64,000 nucleotides of DNA from Bradyrhizobium sp. RP6 (GCF_003837805.1 NZ_RQIT01000021.1:1-64000), one strand, 5' to 3'; shown: positions 46,438 to 55,494, counted from the stretch's first letter. Numbers and translations are program-made. Notes: generated from the letters alone by a model not told the origin.

Positions 46438-47310
46438 GTGCTTGCAACGTCCCCTTTTGCGCAAGATTTGCGCTCAGCCCGTCCGCGCCTGGCCGGCTGG
46501 CTGGTAGCGCTTTGCGCGCTGGCAATGGCGTGGGGCGCGGTGCCGGCGGCGGCGCAAGGCAAGCTCGAGGCGCAGTATGAGGCCTCGCTGGCCGGCATTC
46601 CCGTCGGCAAGGGCGCCTGGAACATCGATATCCAGGACGACGTGTTCTCGGCGGCGGCCGCCGGCGGCACCACGGGGCTGCTGAAGTCGTTCACGGGCGG
46701 CTCCGGCACCGGCGCCAGCCAGGGGCGCGTCGTCAACGGCGCGCTGGTCGCGACCGGCTACCAGGCTTCCACCACCACCCAGAAGAAGACCGAAGAGATC
46801 CGCATCACCCTCGACAAGGGCAATGTGAAGGACTTTGCGATCCTGCCCGAGCCGCCGGTCGATCCTGATCGCATCGTCGTCACCGAGGCGCATCGCCGCG
46901 GCGTCTGGGACCCCATGACGGCCTCGCTGCTGCGCGTGCCCGGCAATGGCGATCCGGTGTCTCCGGAGGCCTGCCACAACGGCGCGCCGGTGTTCGACGG
47001 CCGCATGCGCTACGACCTCAAGCTCGATTTCAAGCGCATGGAGACCGTGAAGGCGGAGAAGGGGTACAAGGGCCCGGTCGTGGTGTGCTCGCTCTATTTC
47101 GTGCCCGTTGCCGGCTACATCCCCGATCGTCCCGTGATCAAATACCTCGCCGCCCAGCGCAACATCGAGATCGCCTTCGCTCCCGTCGCCGGCACGCGCA
47201 TCCTGGTCCCGTTCTGGCTGAAAGTGCCGACGCCGCTGGGGCCCGCCATGCTGGAAGCCACCAGCTTCATCACCTCGGCCCAGCCGCCAAGAGTCGCGAA
47301 AACGCAGTAA
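46438..47310 (+). CDS. DUF3108 domain-containing exported protein
   Basis: This 290-residue protein has an N-terminal signal peptide (WLVALCALAMAWGAVPAAAQGK). A DUF3108 beta-rich domain follows: LEAQYEASLAGIPVGKGAWNIDI, the RIVVTEAHRRGVWDPMTASLL block and DGRMRYDLKLDF. It is probably periplasmic with unknown function; related domains bind hydrophobic ligands or envelope parts. The GTG at 46438 is preferred; a TTG at 46426 adds four residues. Confidence 0.88.
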   Translation: MLATSPFAQDLRSARPRLAGWLVALCALAMAWGAVPAAAQGKLEAQYEASLAGIPVGKGAWNIDIQDDVFSAAAAGGTTGLLKSFTGGSGTGASQGRVVNGALVATGYQASTTTQKKTEEIRITLDKGNVKDFAILPEPPVDPDRIVVTEAHRRGVWDPMTASLLRVPGNGDPVSPEACHNGAPVFDGRMRYDLKLDFKRMETVKAEKGYKGPVVVCSLYFVPVAGYIPDRPVIKYLAAQRNIEIAFAPVAGTRILVPFWLKVPTPLGPAMLEATSFITSAQPPRVAKTQ

Positions 47311-47332
47311 GAGCCATAGCGGCGGTCCGCGT

Positions 47333-47368
47333 TTACCCTCCCCTGGAGGGCCCTCCAGGGGAGGGTAA
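47333..47368. repeat. 36-bp perfect palindrome
   Basis: Positions 47333-47368 read the same on both strands (arms ttaccctcccctggaggg). It lies 23 bp after the DUF3108 stop and could fold into a long stem with almost no loop. Related accctcc/ggagggt pieces are at 39992 and 40423. Confidence 0.7.
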
Positions 47369-47441
47369 GAGAATCTTCGTAAAATCAATCACTTCCCTAC
47401 TGTGCATGGGGTTGTTTTCGCAACGATAGGTTCGGAAGGCC

Positions 47442-47525
47442 GTCATGGCCGGCTTGACCCGGCCATCCATCCCTTCGAGAGACGCTCGTCTTTCGATGGA
47501 TGCGCGGGTCAAGCCCGCGCATGAC
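47442..47525. repeat. Long imperfect inverted repeat
   Basis: Arms of about 30 bp run from gtcatggccggcttgaccc to the inverse gggtcaagcccgcgcatgac, separated by about 24 bp. The rest of the 697-bp gap (47311-48007) holds further short hairpins (for example ggcggccgcgcgagcggccg near 47827) and no convincing gene. Confidence 0.6.
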
Positions 47526-48007
47526 GAAGGCGGGAATCCATTTGACTCCTCGGCGATTCTGATTCGACTCCGCGCCGTCCCCAGCTTTAACGAATCCAGT
47601 CGCTTGTGCGACCGCGCAAAACTCCATCTAGTGCGCAACCAGCGCGAGTCCCGCGACATGTTGCGAGAACGGAACGGGACTCAACGGGGAGTCAGCGATT
47701 CGGCCGCGATTCGTTCTAGAGTCGTTCCGAAGCTTAAGGCGAACGGGAAAAGCGTCGCAAAGTGAAACAGTTGCGCGGGAATTGGGGGGAGCGTGTCCAC
47801 GCCTTCGGTGTGCCCCTCAACTTGAGGCGGCCGCGCGAGCGGCCGTCTCGAAGGGCGAGGGGCCTGGCTCCCTCAATGGCACCAGTCGGGCCTTCATCCC
47901 TCGAGACACGCTGACGCGCTCCTCAGGCTGAGGACCAAAGCAAGCCCCCGGCCCGCCTCATCCAGCACTGACATTCGCCCAAATCGCCACTACCTAATCC
48001 TTCAGAC

Positions 48008-51000
48008 ATGGCTTTTTCCTCCCCCCCCTTCGCCTCCGAGCGCGCGCCTTCCGATCGCGTGCCCGGCGCCGGCGTCACTGCGGTGCTCGGGCCGACCAAC
48101 ACCGGCAAGACCCATCTCGCCATCGAACGGATGCTCGCGCATCCCTCGGGCATGATCGGCCTGCCGCTGCGCCTGCTCGCGCGCGAGGTCTACAACAAGA
48201 TCGCCGCCAGAGCCGGCGAGGCCAGCGTCGCGCTCGTCACCGGCGAGGAGAAGATCAAGCCGAAGAACCCGCGCTATTGGGTCTCCACCGTCGAGGCGAT
48301 GCCGCGCGACCTCGACGTCTCCTTCCTCGCCGTCGACGAGGTCCAGATCGCCGCCGATCTCGAACGCGGCCATGTCTTCACCGATCGCATCCTCAACCGC
48401 CGCGGCCGCGACGAGACGCTGCTGTTAGGGGCCGCGACGATGCGTCCGATCATCGAGCGGCTGCTGCCGGGCGTGTCCATGATCACGCGTCCGCGCCTGT
48501 CGCAGCTCGAATTCGCCGGCGACCGCAAGATCACGCGCCAGCCGCGCCGCACCGCCATCGTCGCGTTCTCGGCGGATGAAGTCTACGCCATCGCCGAGCT
48601 GATCCGCCGCCAGCACGGCGGCGCCGCGGTGGTGCTGGGCTCGCTGTCGCCCCGCACGCGCAACGCGCAGGTGGCGATGTTCCAGAACGGCGACGTCGAC
48701 TATCTCGTCGCCACCGATGCCGTCGGCATGGGCCTCAATCTCGACGTCGACCACGTCGCCTTCGCCTCCGACCGCAAGTTCGACGGCTACCAGTTCCGCC
48801 GCCTGACGCCGGCCGAATTCGCGCAAGTCGCCGGCCGCGCCGGCCGCGCCACCCGCAACGGCACCTTCGGCACTACCGGCCGCTGCGCGCCGTTCGAGCC
48901 CGAGCTCGTCAACGCGCTGCAGAACCACACCTTCGATCCCGTGAAGGTGCTGCAATGGCGCAACTCGAAGCTGGATTTCTCCTCGCTCGGCGCGCTCCAG
49001 GTCTCGCTGAACCTCGCCCCCGGCCACGAGGCGCTGACGCGCGCGCCTGTTGCCGAGGACATGCGCGTGCTCGACCACGCCGCCCGCGACGGCGAGGTGC
49101 GCGATATCGCGCATGGCAAGGCCGCGGTGGAACGGCTCTGGGAAGCCTGCCAGGTCCCGGACTACAGAAAGCTGTCGCCGGCCGCCCATGCCGAGCTGGT
49201 GACGACGCTCTACGGTTTCCTGATGCGGAAGGGTTGCATCCCTGATTCCTGGTTCGAGTCCCAGGTCACCCAGGCCGACCGCATCGATGGCGACATCGAC
49301 ACGCTCTCGGCCCGAATCGCCCAGATCCGCACCTGGACCTTCGTCGCCAACCGCCCGGACTGGCTGAGAGACCCCGAACGCTGGCAGGGGATCGCGCGGG
49401 AGGTCGAAAATAAATTATCGGATGCGCTCCATGAACGCTTGACTGAGCGTTTCGTTGATCGCCGGACCAGTGTATTGATGCGCCGCCTGCGGGAGAACAC
49501 GAGCTTGAATACTGAAATCGGCAAGACCGGCGAAGTCATCGTCGAAGGCCATGTCATCGGCCGCCTCGACGGCTTCACCTTTGCACCGGATGCGGCGGAA
49601 GCAGGCTCCGATGCGAAAGCCTTGCAGGCCGCAGCGCAAGCGGTGCTCGCCGGCGAGATCAACGCGCGCGCCGAGAAGCTCGGCAATGCGCCGGACGAGC
49701 AGTTCGTGCTGACCTCGGAGGGCATCATCCGCTGGACCGGCGATGCGGTGGCGCGGCTGTCTGCCGCAGACGACGCGCTGCATCCGCGCATCCGCATCAT
49801 CTCCGACGAGCGGCTGACCGGCGGCCCCCGCGACAAGGTCCAGGCGCGGCTGGAGCTCTGGGTCAAGACGCATATCGAGAAGCTGCTCGGGCCGATGTTC
49901 GAGCTGTCGAAGGCCGAGGACGTCACCGGCATTGCCCGCGGCATCGCCTATCAGCTGGTCGAGGCGCTCGGCGTGCTCGAGCGCCCGAAGATCGCGAGCG
50001 AGCTGAAGGATCTCGACCAGTCCTCGCGCGCCGTGCTGCGGAAATACGGCGTCCGCTTCGGCGCCTATCACATCTATTTCCCCGGCCTGCTCAAGCCCGC
50101 CGCGCGTGCGCTCGCCGCGCTGCTCTGGGCGCTGAAGCAGGACAATGTCGATCTCTCCGCGCTCTCGGGCGCGCAGCATCTGGCATCTTCGGGCCGCACC
50201 TCGTTCCCGGTCGACAAGCAGCTGCCGCGCGATGCCTATCGCGTACTCGGCTACAAGCAGGCCGGCGAGCGCGCCGTGCGCGTCGACATACTGGAGCGGC
50301 TGGCCGATCTGATCCGCCCCGCACTGGCCTGGCGCGAGAACTCGCCCGGCGAAAAGCCCGCCGGCGCGTTCGACGGCCGCAGCTTCGTGGTCACGCAGGC
50401 GATGACCTCGCTCACGGGTTCAGCCGGCGAAGACTTTGCCTCCGTGCTGCGCGCGCTCGGCTATCGCATGGAGAAGCGTCCGCCGCTGCCGCCAAAGCCG
50501 GTCGTTGTTGAAACGGTTGCGGCCGAGACGCCGCCCGCCGAGGCCAGCGCGGAGACATCGGCCGAGACTTCGACCGAGACGACCTCGACAGAGACGGCGG
50601 CAGAGGCCGTGGCCGGCCTGCCGGCGGAGGCCTCCACCGAAGCTGGCGCCGAGCCGGTCGCCGTCGAAGACGCGCCCGGCATGGAGCCGCACGACGAGCC
50701 CGCTCATGAGGAGCCGGCGCTCGAAGCCTCTTCCGAGGCTTCCCTCACGCCCGAAGACGCCCCCGGCATCGCGCCGCCGGCAGAAGAGGCTGCGACGTCC
50801 ATCGAGGCTGCCGGCCTCGAAGCCGCTGCCGCCGAGACGGCCGCGACCGAGGCCGCGGCATCGCCCGACGCTGCCGCGCTAGAGGCTGCCACGCCCGAGG
50901 CTGCGACCGCGCCGGCAGAACCCGAGCTGGTCGAGGTCTGGCGCCCGGCTGGCCGTCACGAGGACCGCAAGCCGCGCCACGAGCGCCATCGCCACCAGCG

Positions 51001-51448
51001 TCACCACCAGCCGCGTCCGCAGGCCGGAGCCGAAGGCGCCGCGGCCGCGCCGGGCGAAGCGGCCGAGGGCGCAAAGCCGGGCGAGCGCCATCGTCATGGC
51101 GGTCATCGCCGCGATGGGGCCAAGGATTTCCGCAAGGGCCGCGAAGGTGGTGGAGAGGGCGCGCCGCGTCCCGAGGGGCGCGACGACAGGAATCGCCGTT
51201 TCGAGGGCAAGGATCGCGACAAGGATCGCAACCGCGACAACAAGGGCAAGTTCGGCGGCGATCGCGACAAGGGTCGCGAGCATCGCGGCCGCGACCGCGA
51301 CAAGGGCCGCGACCGCCAGGGTGGGCCGTCGCTGCGTCCCTACGCCTCGAGCGCGAACCCGCGTGAGCGCGATCGTCCTGCGGATCCGAACTCGCCCTTC
51401 GCCAAGCTCGCCGCGCTGAAGGAGCAGCTGTCCGGTCGGAAGGAGTGA
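48008..51448 (+). CDS. SUV3-like RNA helicase with long disordered tail
   Basis: This 1146-residue superfamily 2 helicase of the SUV3/mitochondrial degradosome type has Walker A GPTNTGKT (residues 28-35), motif II DEVQ (110-113), LLGAATMRP, and second-domain motifs ATDAVGMGLNLDVDHV and QVAGRAGRATRNGTFG. The SUV3 C-terminal region follows to about residue 810. Residues 822-970 are acidic and rich in Ala, Glu, Pro and Thr. Residues 980-1120 are basic and rich in Arg, Asp, Gly, Lys and His, like an RNA-binding tail. It probably unwinds structured RNA for decay. The S4 gene follows. Confidence 0.9.
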   Translation: MAFSSPPFASERAPSDRVPGAGVTAVLGPTNTGKTHLAIERMLAHPSGMIGLPLRLLAREVYNKIAARAGEASVALVTGEEKIKPKNPRYWVSTVEAMPRDLDVSFLAVDEVQIAADLERGHVFTDRILNRRGRDETLLLGAATMRPIIERLLPGVSMITRPRLSQLEFAGDRKITRQPRRTAIVAFSADEVYAIAELIRRQHGGAAVVLGSLSPRTRNAQVAMFQNGDVDYLVATDAVGMGLNLDVDHVAFASDRKFDGYQFRRLTPAEFAQVAGRAGRATRNGTFGTTGRCAPFEPELVNALQNHTFDPVKVLQWRNSKLDFSSLGALQVSLNLAPGHEALTRAPVAEDMRVLDHAARDGEVRDIAHGKAAVERLWEACQVPDYRKLSPAAHAELVTTLYGFLMRKGCIPDSWFESQVTQADRIDGDIDTLSARIAQIRTWTFVANRPDWLRDPERWQGIAREVENKLSDALHERLTERFVDRRTSVLMRRLRENTSLNTEIGKTGEVIVEGHVIGRLDGFTFAPDAAEAGSDAKALQAAAQAVLAGEINARAEKLGNAPDEQFVLTSEGIIRWTGDAVARLSAADDALHPRIRIISDERLTGGPRDKVQARLELWVKTHIEKLLGPMFELSKAEDVTGIARGIAYQLVEALGVLERPKIASELKDLDQSSRAVLRKYGVRFGAYHIYFPGLLKPAARALAALLWALKQDNVDLSALSGAQHLASSGRTSFPVDKQLPRDAYRVLGYKQAGERAVRVDILERLADLIRPALAWRENSPGEKPAGAFDGRSFVVTQAMTSLTGSAGEDFASVLRALGYRMEKRPPLPPKPVVVETVAAETPPAEASAETSAETSTETTSTETAAEAVAGLPAEASTEAGAEPVAVEDAPGMEPHDEPAHEEPALEASSEASLTPEDAPGIAPPAEEAATSIEAAGLEAAAAETAATEAAASPDAAALEAATPEAATAPAEPELVEVWRPAGRHEDRKPRHERHRHQRHHQPRPQAGAEGAAAAPGEAAEGAKPGERHRHGGHRRDGAKDFRKGREGGGEGAPRPEGRDDRNRRFEGKDRDKDRNRDNKGKFGGDRDKGREHRGRDRDKGRDRQGGPSLRPYASSANPRERDRPADPNSPFAKLAALKEQLSGRKE

Positions 51449-51452
51449 TCCT

Positions 51453-51722
51453 ACGACCGACCGGCAGCGCATCGACAAATGGCTGTGGCACGCGCGGGTG
51501 GTGAAAGCGCGCACCTCCGCGGCCGAGCTCGTCGTCACCGGCCATGTCCGCGTCAATGGCGTTCGCGAGACATCGCCGGGTCACGCGATCAAGCCCGGCG
51601 ACGTGCTGACCATCGCACTCGATCGCACCGTGCGCGTCCTGAAGGTGACGGGCTTCAACGAACGCCGCGGCGATGCTGCCTCGGCACGGGTGCTGTATGA
51701 GGAGCTCGGGACGCGCAATTAA
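51453..51722 (+). CDS. RNA-binding S4 domain protein (Hsp15-like), no ordinary start codon
   Basis: This is an 89-residue S4-domain protein: RQRIDKWLWHARVVKARTSAAELVVTGHVRVNG is the canonical S4/Hsp15 start, and VRVLKVTGFNERRGDAASARVLYEELG a usual tail. The frame has no ATG, GTG or TTG upstream of the domain; the first GTG (51498) would cut off the conserved KWLWHAR. An ACG at 51453 lies 7 nt after AGGAG (51441-51445), which is ideal spacing, and is one transition from ATG. It follows the helicase stop by 4 bp. Either ACG initiates, or this allele is impaired. Confidence 0.75.
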   Translation, partial: TTDRQRIDKWLWHARVVKARTSAAELVVTGHVRVNGVRETSPGHAIKPGDVLTIALDRTVRVLKVTGFNERRGDAASARVLYEELGTRN

Positions 51723-51853
51723 TTGCGCCTGTCATTCATTTCTTGGTCGATCAAACGCGCAAAGCCGTCATGATCGGCCTTCCCGATCTTGCGGCGCCGG
51801 GCCATCCGCGCTACGCAAGCCACGACTTTTAAAAGAGCTTTTCGGAGCGTTGG

Positions 51854-52192
51854 ATGACTTACGTCGTCACTGAAAACTGCATCAAGTGCAAGTACACCGA
51901 CTGCGTCGAGGTCTGCCCGGTCGACTGCTTCTACGAGGGTGACAACATGCTGGTCATCCACCCCGACGAGTGCATCGATTGCGGCGTGTGCGAGCCGGAA
52001 TGCCCCGCCGACGCCATCAAGCCGGACACGGAACCGGGCCTCGAAAAGTGGCTCCAGGTCAATGCCGACTATGCCAAGAGCTGGCCCAACATCACCCAGA
52101 AGAAAGAATCGCCCGCCGACGCCAAGGAGTTCGACGGCATGGAAGGCAAGTTCGAGAAATATTTTTCTCCGAACCCGGGCTCGGGGGACTAA
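51854..52192 (+). CDS. fdxA: Seven-iron ferredoxin FdxA
   Basis: This 112-residue ferredoxin binds a [3Fe-4S] and a [4Fe-4S] cluster. Cysteine spacing is visible in NCIKCKYTDCVEVCPVDCF and DECIDCGVCEPECPADA. The C-terminal WLQVNADYAKSWPNITQKKESPADAKEFDG is the Azotobacter-type FdxA extension. It carries low-potential electrons in the cytoplasm; the redox partner is not evident. The fdxA-carD order is common in alphaproteobacteria. Confidence 0.97.
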   Translation: MTYVVTENCIKCKYTDCVEVCPVDCFYEGDNMLVIHPDECIDCGVCEPECPADAIKPDTEPGLEKWLQVNADYAKSWPNITQKKESPADAKEFDGMEGKFEKYFSPNPGSGD

Positions 52193-52260
52193 TTCAGGCC
52201 CAAACTTAACCCTAATAGCGGCGCCGCCGCCGAAAACCAGCCCTCAAGACCCCTAAATCA

Positions 52261-52288
52261 TTGATTTTTGCGGGAAATGTGCTATATT
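52261..52288 (+). promoter_or_regulatory. Candidate sigma-70 promoter for carD
   Basis: TTGATT (52261-52266), a 16-bp spacer and TATATT (52283-52288) lie upstream of the CarD gene. If used, transcription begins near 52295, which rules out the two earliest in-frame starts of that gene. Confidence 0.45.
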
Positions 52289-52387
52289 GGGCACATTAAG
52301 CCGAACCCCGTCAGCCCCGTTTGGCCCCTCAGGGTTCCCGTGAAACCAAATGTCGAACAGGGGCGTGGCAGTTTCCGCGCGCAGGCT

Positions 52388-53362
52388 GTGTCACAGAAAA
52401 CGCGTAAAAAGAGTACTTCAGCGAGGGCTTCCCATAAGGAGGCCAAAAAAGTCGCCGCGGCCAGCCGTAGCGCATCCAAGGGTCGGACCGCGACGAAAGC
52501 GCCGGCTGCAAAGTCCTCGAAGAACAAAAGAAGCGCAATGCCTAACAAGACTGCCAAACCGGCCGCGAAAGCGACCGCTGCCAAGCCTGCTGCCGCCAAG
52601 CCTGTGACTGCAAAGCCGGTGGCCGCCAAGGCTCCCGCTGCCAAGCCCGCGACGAAGGCCCCTGTTGCTGCTACGCCTGCCAAGGCTCCCGCAGCGGTCA
52701 AGCCGGCTGCCAAGCCCGCTGCCGCGCCGAAGGTCGAGGAAAAGAAGGTCGTGACCCAGCGTCAGGGCTTCAAGGCCAACGAATTCGTCGTCTATCCCGC
52801 TCACGGTGTCGGCCAGATCCTGGCCATCGAGGAGCAGGAGATCGCCGGTGCGAAGCTCGAGCTGTTCGTCATCAACTTCATCAAGGACAAGATGACGCTG
52901 CGCGTGCCGACCGCCAAGGTCGCCAATGTCGGCATGCGCAAGCTGTCCGACCCGGCGCTGGTCAAGAAGGCGCTGGAGACGCTCAAGGGCCGCGCCCGCG
53001 TCAAGCGCACCATGTGGTCGCGCCGCGCCCAGGAATACGAAGCGAAGATCAATTCGGGCGACATCGTCGCGATCGCGGAAGTCGTGCGCGACCTCTATCG
53101 CTCTGAGTCGCAGCCGGAGCAGTCCTACAGCGAACGCCAGCTTTATGAAGCGGCGCTCGACCGGCTCTCCCGCGAGATCGCTGTGGTGCAGCACTCGACC
53201 GAGACCGAAGCGGTCAAGGAGATCGAAGCCCAGCTCGCCAAGAGCCCGCGCCGCGCCAGTGCCAAGGCAGAAGCCGCCGACGGCGAAGCCGAGACGGACG
53301 CCGAGGGCGATACCGACGATACCGATGGCGACGACACCACGGTCGCCGACGAGGCGGCGTAG
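52388..53362 (+). CDS. CarD-family transcriptional regulator with histone-H1-like N-terminus
   Basis: The 324 residues fall into three parts. Residues 1-120 are rich in Lys, Ala and Pro (repeated AKPAA/AAKPV units, like histone H1 tails). A CarD/RID domain follows (FKANEFVVYPAHGVGQILAIEEQEIAGAKLELFVINF) with the helical CarD C-terminal half. An acidic tail ends the protein. CarD binds RNA polymerase beta and stabilises the open promoter complex. The start is uncertain: GTG at 52388, or ATG at 52538 (274 residues); the Lys/Ala-rich character continues upstream of 52538, which favours the longer form. Confidence 0.88.
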   Translation: MSQKTRKKSTSARASHKEAKKVAAASRSASKGRTATKAPAAKSSKNKRSAMPNKTAKPAAKATAAKPAAAKPVTAKPVAAKAPAAKPATKAPVAATPAKAPAAVKPAAKPAAAPKVEEKKVVTQRQGFKANEFVVYPAHGVGQILAIEEQEIAGAKLELFVINFIKDKMTLRVPTAKVANVGMRKLSDPALVKKALETLKGRARVKRTMWSRRAQEYEAKINSGDIVAIAEVVRDLYRSESQPEQSYSERQLYEAALDRLSREIAVVQHSTETEAVKEIEAQLAKSPRRASAKAEAADGEAETDAEGDTDDTDGDDTTVADEAA

Positions 53363-53389
53363 GCACCGCGTCGAATGCAAGAGATCGAG

Positions 53390-53415
53390 AGCCCGGCCGT
53401 TCGGCCGGGCTTTTT
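53390..53415 (+). terminator. Rho-independent terminator of carD
   Basis: A 9-bp perfect stem agcccggcc / ggccgggct with a gttc loop is followed by TTTTTG. It lies 28 bp after the carD stop and before the converging actR gene. Confidence 0.9.
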
Positions 53416-53567
53416 GTTTGGAGTTCGGAGGGTGGGTTACGGCCGCAGATGCGCCTCGCGCCTCCGCTGAGCGATGGGTTTGTTGGAGAAGATCGTAACG
53501 CAAAGCCGTCATCCGGGTTCGTGCTTCGCACGCCACGGAATGACAGCGCTCAGAAATTGATGAGGGC

Positions 53568-54101
53568 CTACTTCACCGGCCGCTTCTCGAGCTTCCTTGC
53601 CAGTGTCCGCCGGTGCATGCCCAATCGCCGTGCCGCTTCCGAGATGTTGAACTCCGTCTCGATCAGGGTCTGGTGGATGCGCTCCCATTCCAGTGTCTTG
53701 ATCGAGGTCGGCCGAGCATCGAGCGCGACCTCGGCATTGCCTTCGGCCTTGTTGAAGGCGGCTTCGATGTCGTCGGTGTTCGAAGGCTTTGCGAGATAGT
53801 GGCAGGCGCCGAGCTTGATCGCCTCCACGGCGGTGGAGATGCTGGCAAAGCCGGTCAGCACCACGATCAGCATGTCCGGATCGTGCGTGTGCAGGAGCTC
53901 GACGCAGGCGAGGCCCGAGGCGCCGCCGAGCTTGAGGTCGACCACGGCGTGGCCGAAGGAGCGTTGCTCCAGTACCTGCCGCACCTCCTCGATCGAGGCG
54001 GCGAGCACGACTTCGTAGCCGCGGCGCTCGAAGGAGCGCTTCAGCGTGCGGGCGAAGCCGGCGTCGTCCTCGACGACGATGAGGGAGCGGTCAGGCGTCA
54101 A
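53568..54101 (-). CDS. actR: Redox response regulator ActR/RegA
   Basis: This 177-residue response regulator of the RegA/PrrA/ActR class has a receiver domain (residues 1-120) with the acidic pair VVEDD and the phospho-acceptor Asp in FGHAVVDLKLGG. A short Pro-poor linker and a Fis-type helix-turn-helix follow (FNISEAARRLGMHRRTLARKLEKRPVK). The family controls respiration, carbon and nitrogen fixation genes in response to the quinone pool. It overlaps actS by 11 bp. Confidence 0.95.
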   Translation of the reverse strand: MTPDRSLIVVEDDAGFARTLKRSFERRGYEVVLAASIEEVRQVLEQRSFGHAVVDLKLGGASGLACVELLHTHDPDMLIVVLTGFASISTAVEAIKLGACHYLAKPSNTDDIEAAFNKAEGNAEVALDARPTSIKTLEWERIHQTLIETEFNISEAARRLGMHRRTLARKLEKRPVK

Positions 54102-55494
54102 AATTCCCTCCGATCGCGAGCGTTGCGAGCGGCAACGTCAGGCGCACCGTGGCGCCGCGCTTCCTGTGGTTCTCGGCGGTCACGGTGCCTCCCAATTTGC
54201 GAACGACATTCACCACCAGGAACAGGCCGAGCCCGCCGCCGGCGCGGCCCTTGCTCGACTGGTAGGGCTTTCCCAGCTGCGCCAGCATCTCCGGCGCAAA
54301 ACCCGGACCGCGGTCGCTGATCGACAGCACCAGATTGTCGCCTTCGCGCTCGGCGACGAGCTCGACCCAGTCGCGCGAGACCTCATAGGCGTTGTCGAGC
54401 ACGTTGAAGATCACCTGCTTCAACGCGACGTCGGAGACGATCGCGACGTCCTCGCCGAACGTATTGACGAAGTAGAGCGTGCGGGCCGAGCGCGCGTCGC
54501 GCCATTCCTCCACCAAGGCGGTCACGAAGGCCGTCACCGTCGTCGGCGAGGAGCCTTCGCCGCGCGCTTCGCCGGCCGACACCAGGATGCCCGTCACGAT
54601 GGACTTGCAGCGTTGCAGCGAGGTCTCCATTTCCGCAAGATCCTCGGCGAGCTCCTCATCGGCGGCGAGATCCGGCATGCGACGCCAGTCGCTGAGGATC
54701 ACCGAGAGCGAGGCCAGCGGCGTGCCGAGCTCATGTGCCGCGCCGGAGGCGAGCAGGCCCATGCGCACGATGTGATCCTGCTCGGCCGCATGCTGACGCA
54801 GCGCCGCCAGATGTGCATCGCGCTCGCGCAAATTCCTGTTGATGCGGGTGACGAACACCACCAGCAGCACGGCATTGAGAACGAAGCCGAGCAGCATGCC
54901 TGTTACGGTGAGGGTGTAGGTCTCACTCAGCGGATTGGGCGGCAGGTCCAGTGGTCGGTAGGCCAATGTCAGCCAGACGAAGCTCGCACAGGTCAGCGCG
55001 ACCAGCGACCATGTCGAGCGGGCATCGAGCAGCACCGCGCCCAGCGTCACCTGGAGCAGGAACAGCGAGGTGAAGGGATTGGTGGCGCCGCCGGACAGGT
55101 AGAGCTGCGCGGTCAGCGCGGCGACGTCCAGCATCAGGGCGACCAGCAGCTCATTATTCGTGATTGCGGCGCGATGGCGCACCCAGACCAGGCTGGAGAC
55201 GTTGAGCAGCACCAGCGCGCCGATCACCGCGCTCATCCGCTCCAGCGGCAGGGGGATGCCGAGGCCGAAATGCACGGCACCGATGGTCACGATCTGGCCG
55301 ACCACCGCGGTCCAGCGCAGCTGGATCAGCAGCGCCATGTTCTTGCGATTGGTCTCGTCCTCGGTCGGCATGGTGCCGATCAGCTCGCTGCGCGCGTCGG
55401 CCTGCGATTGCAGCGTAACGGCTTGCCCGTCACGCCCAAGCGTCTGGGAAAGCGTTTTCCCGTCGTCAGGTCGGCTCGACGATCGTTCCAGCAT
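54091..55494 (-). CDS. actS: Redox sensor histidine kinase ActS/RegB
   Basis: This 467-residue kinase of the RegB/PrrB/ActS class has six hydrophobic segments in the N-terminal 200 residues. These include the ubiquinone-linked motif GGATNPFTSLFLLQ. The H-box is GLLASGAAHELGTPLASL, a redox-Cys candidate is in METSLQRCKSIVTGIL, and the ATPase motifs are NAYE and DRGPGFAPE ... GGGLGLFLV. It senses the quinone pool or redox state and phosphorylates ActR. The start at 55494 (MLERSSSRPDDG) overlaps the SURF1 gene by 29 bp; earlier in-frame starts lie deeper in that gene. Confidence 0.94.
   Translation of the reverse strand: MLERSSSRPDDGKTLSQTLGRDGQAVTLQSQADARSELIGTMPTEDETNRKNMALLIQLRWTAVVGQIVTIGAVHFGLGIPLPLERMSAVIGALVLLNVSSLVWVRHRAAITNNELLVALMLDVAALTAQLYLSGGATNPFTSLFLLQVTLGAVLLDARSTWSLVALTCASFVWLTLAYRPLDLPPNPLSETYTLTVTGMLLGFVLNAVLLVVFVTRINRNLRERDAHLAALRQHAAEQDHIVRMGLLASGAAHELGTPLASLSVILSDWRRMPDLAADEELAEDLAEMETSLQRCKSIVTGILVSAGEARGEGSSPTTVTAFVTALVEEWRDARSARTLYFVNTFGEDVAIVSDVALKQVIFNVLDNAYEVSRDWVELVAEREGDNLVLSISDRGPGFAPEMLAQLGKPYQSSKGRAGGGLGLFLVVNVVRKLGGTVTAENHRKRGATVRLTLPLATLAIGGNFDA

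Noticed and set aside
47395..47770. Short frames in the 697-bp gap before the helicase gene.
   Set aside because: They lie over inverted repeats, lack ribosome binding sites and give no recognisable protein.
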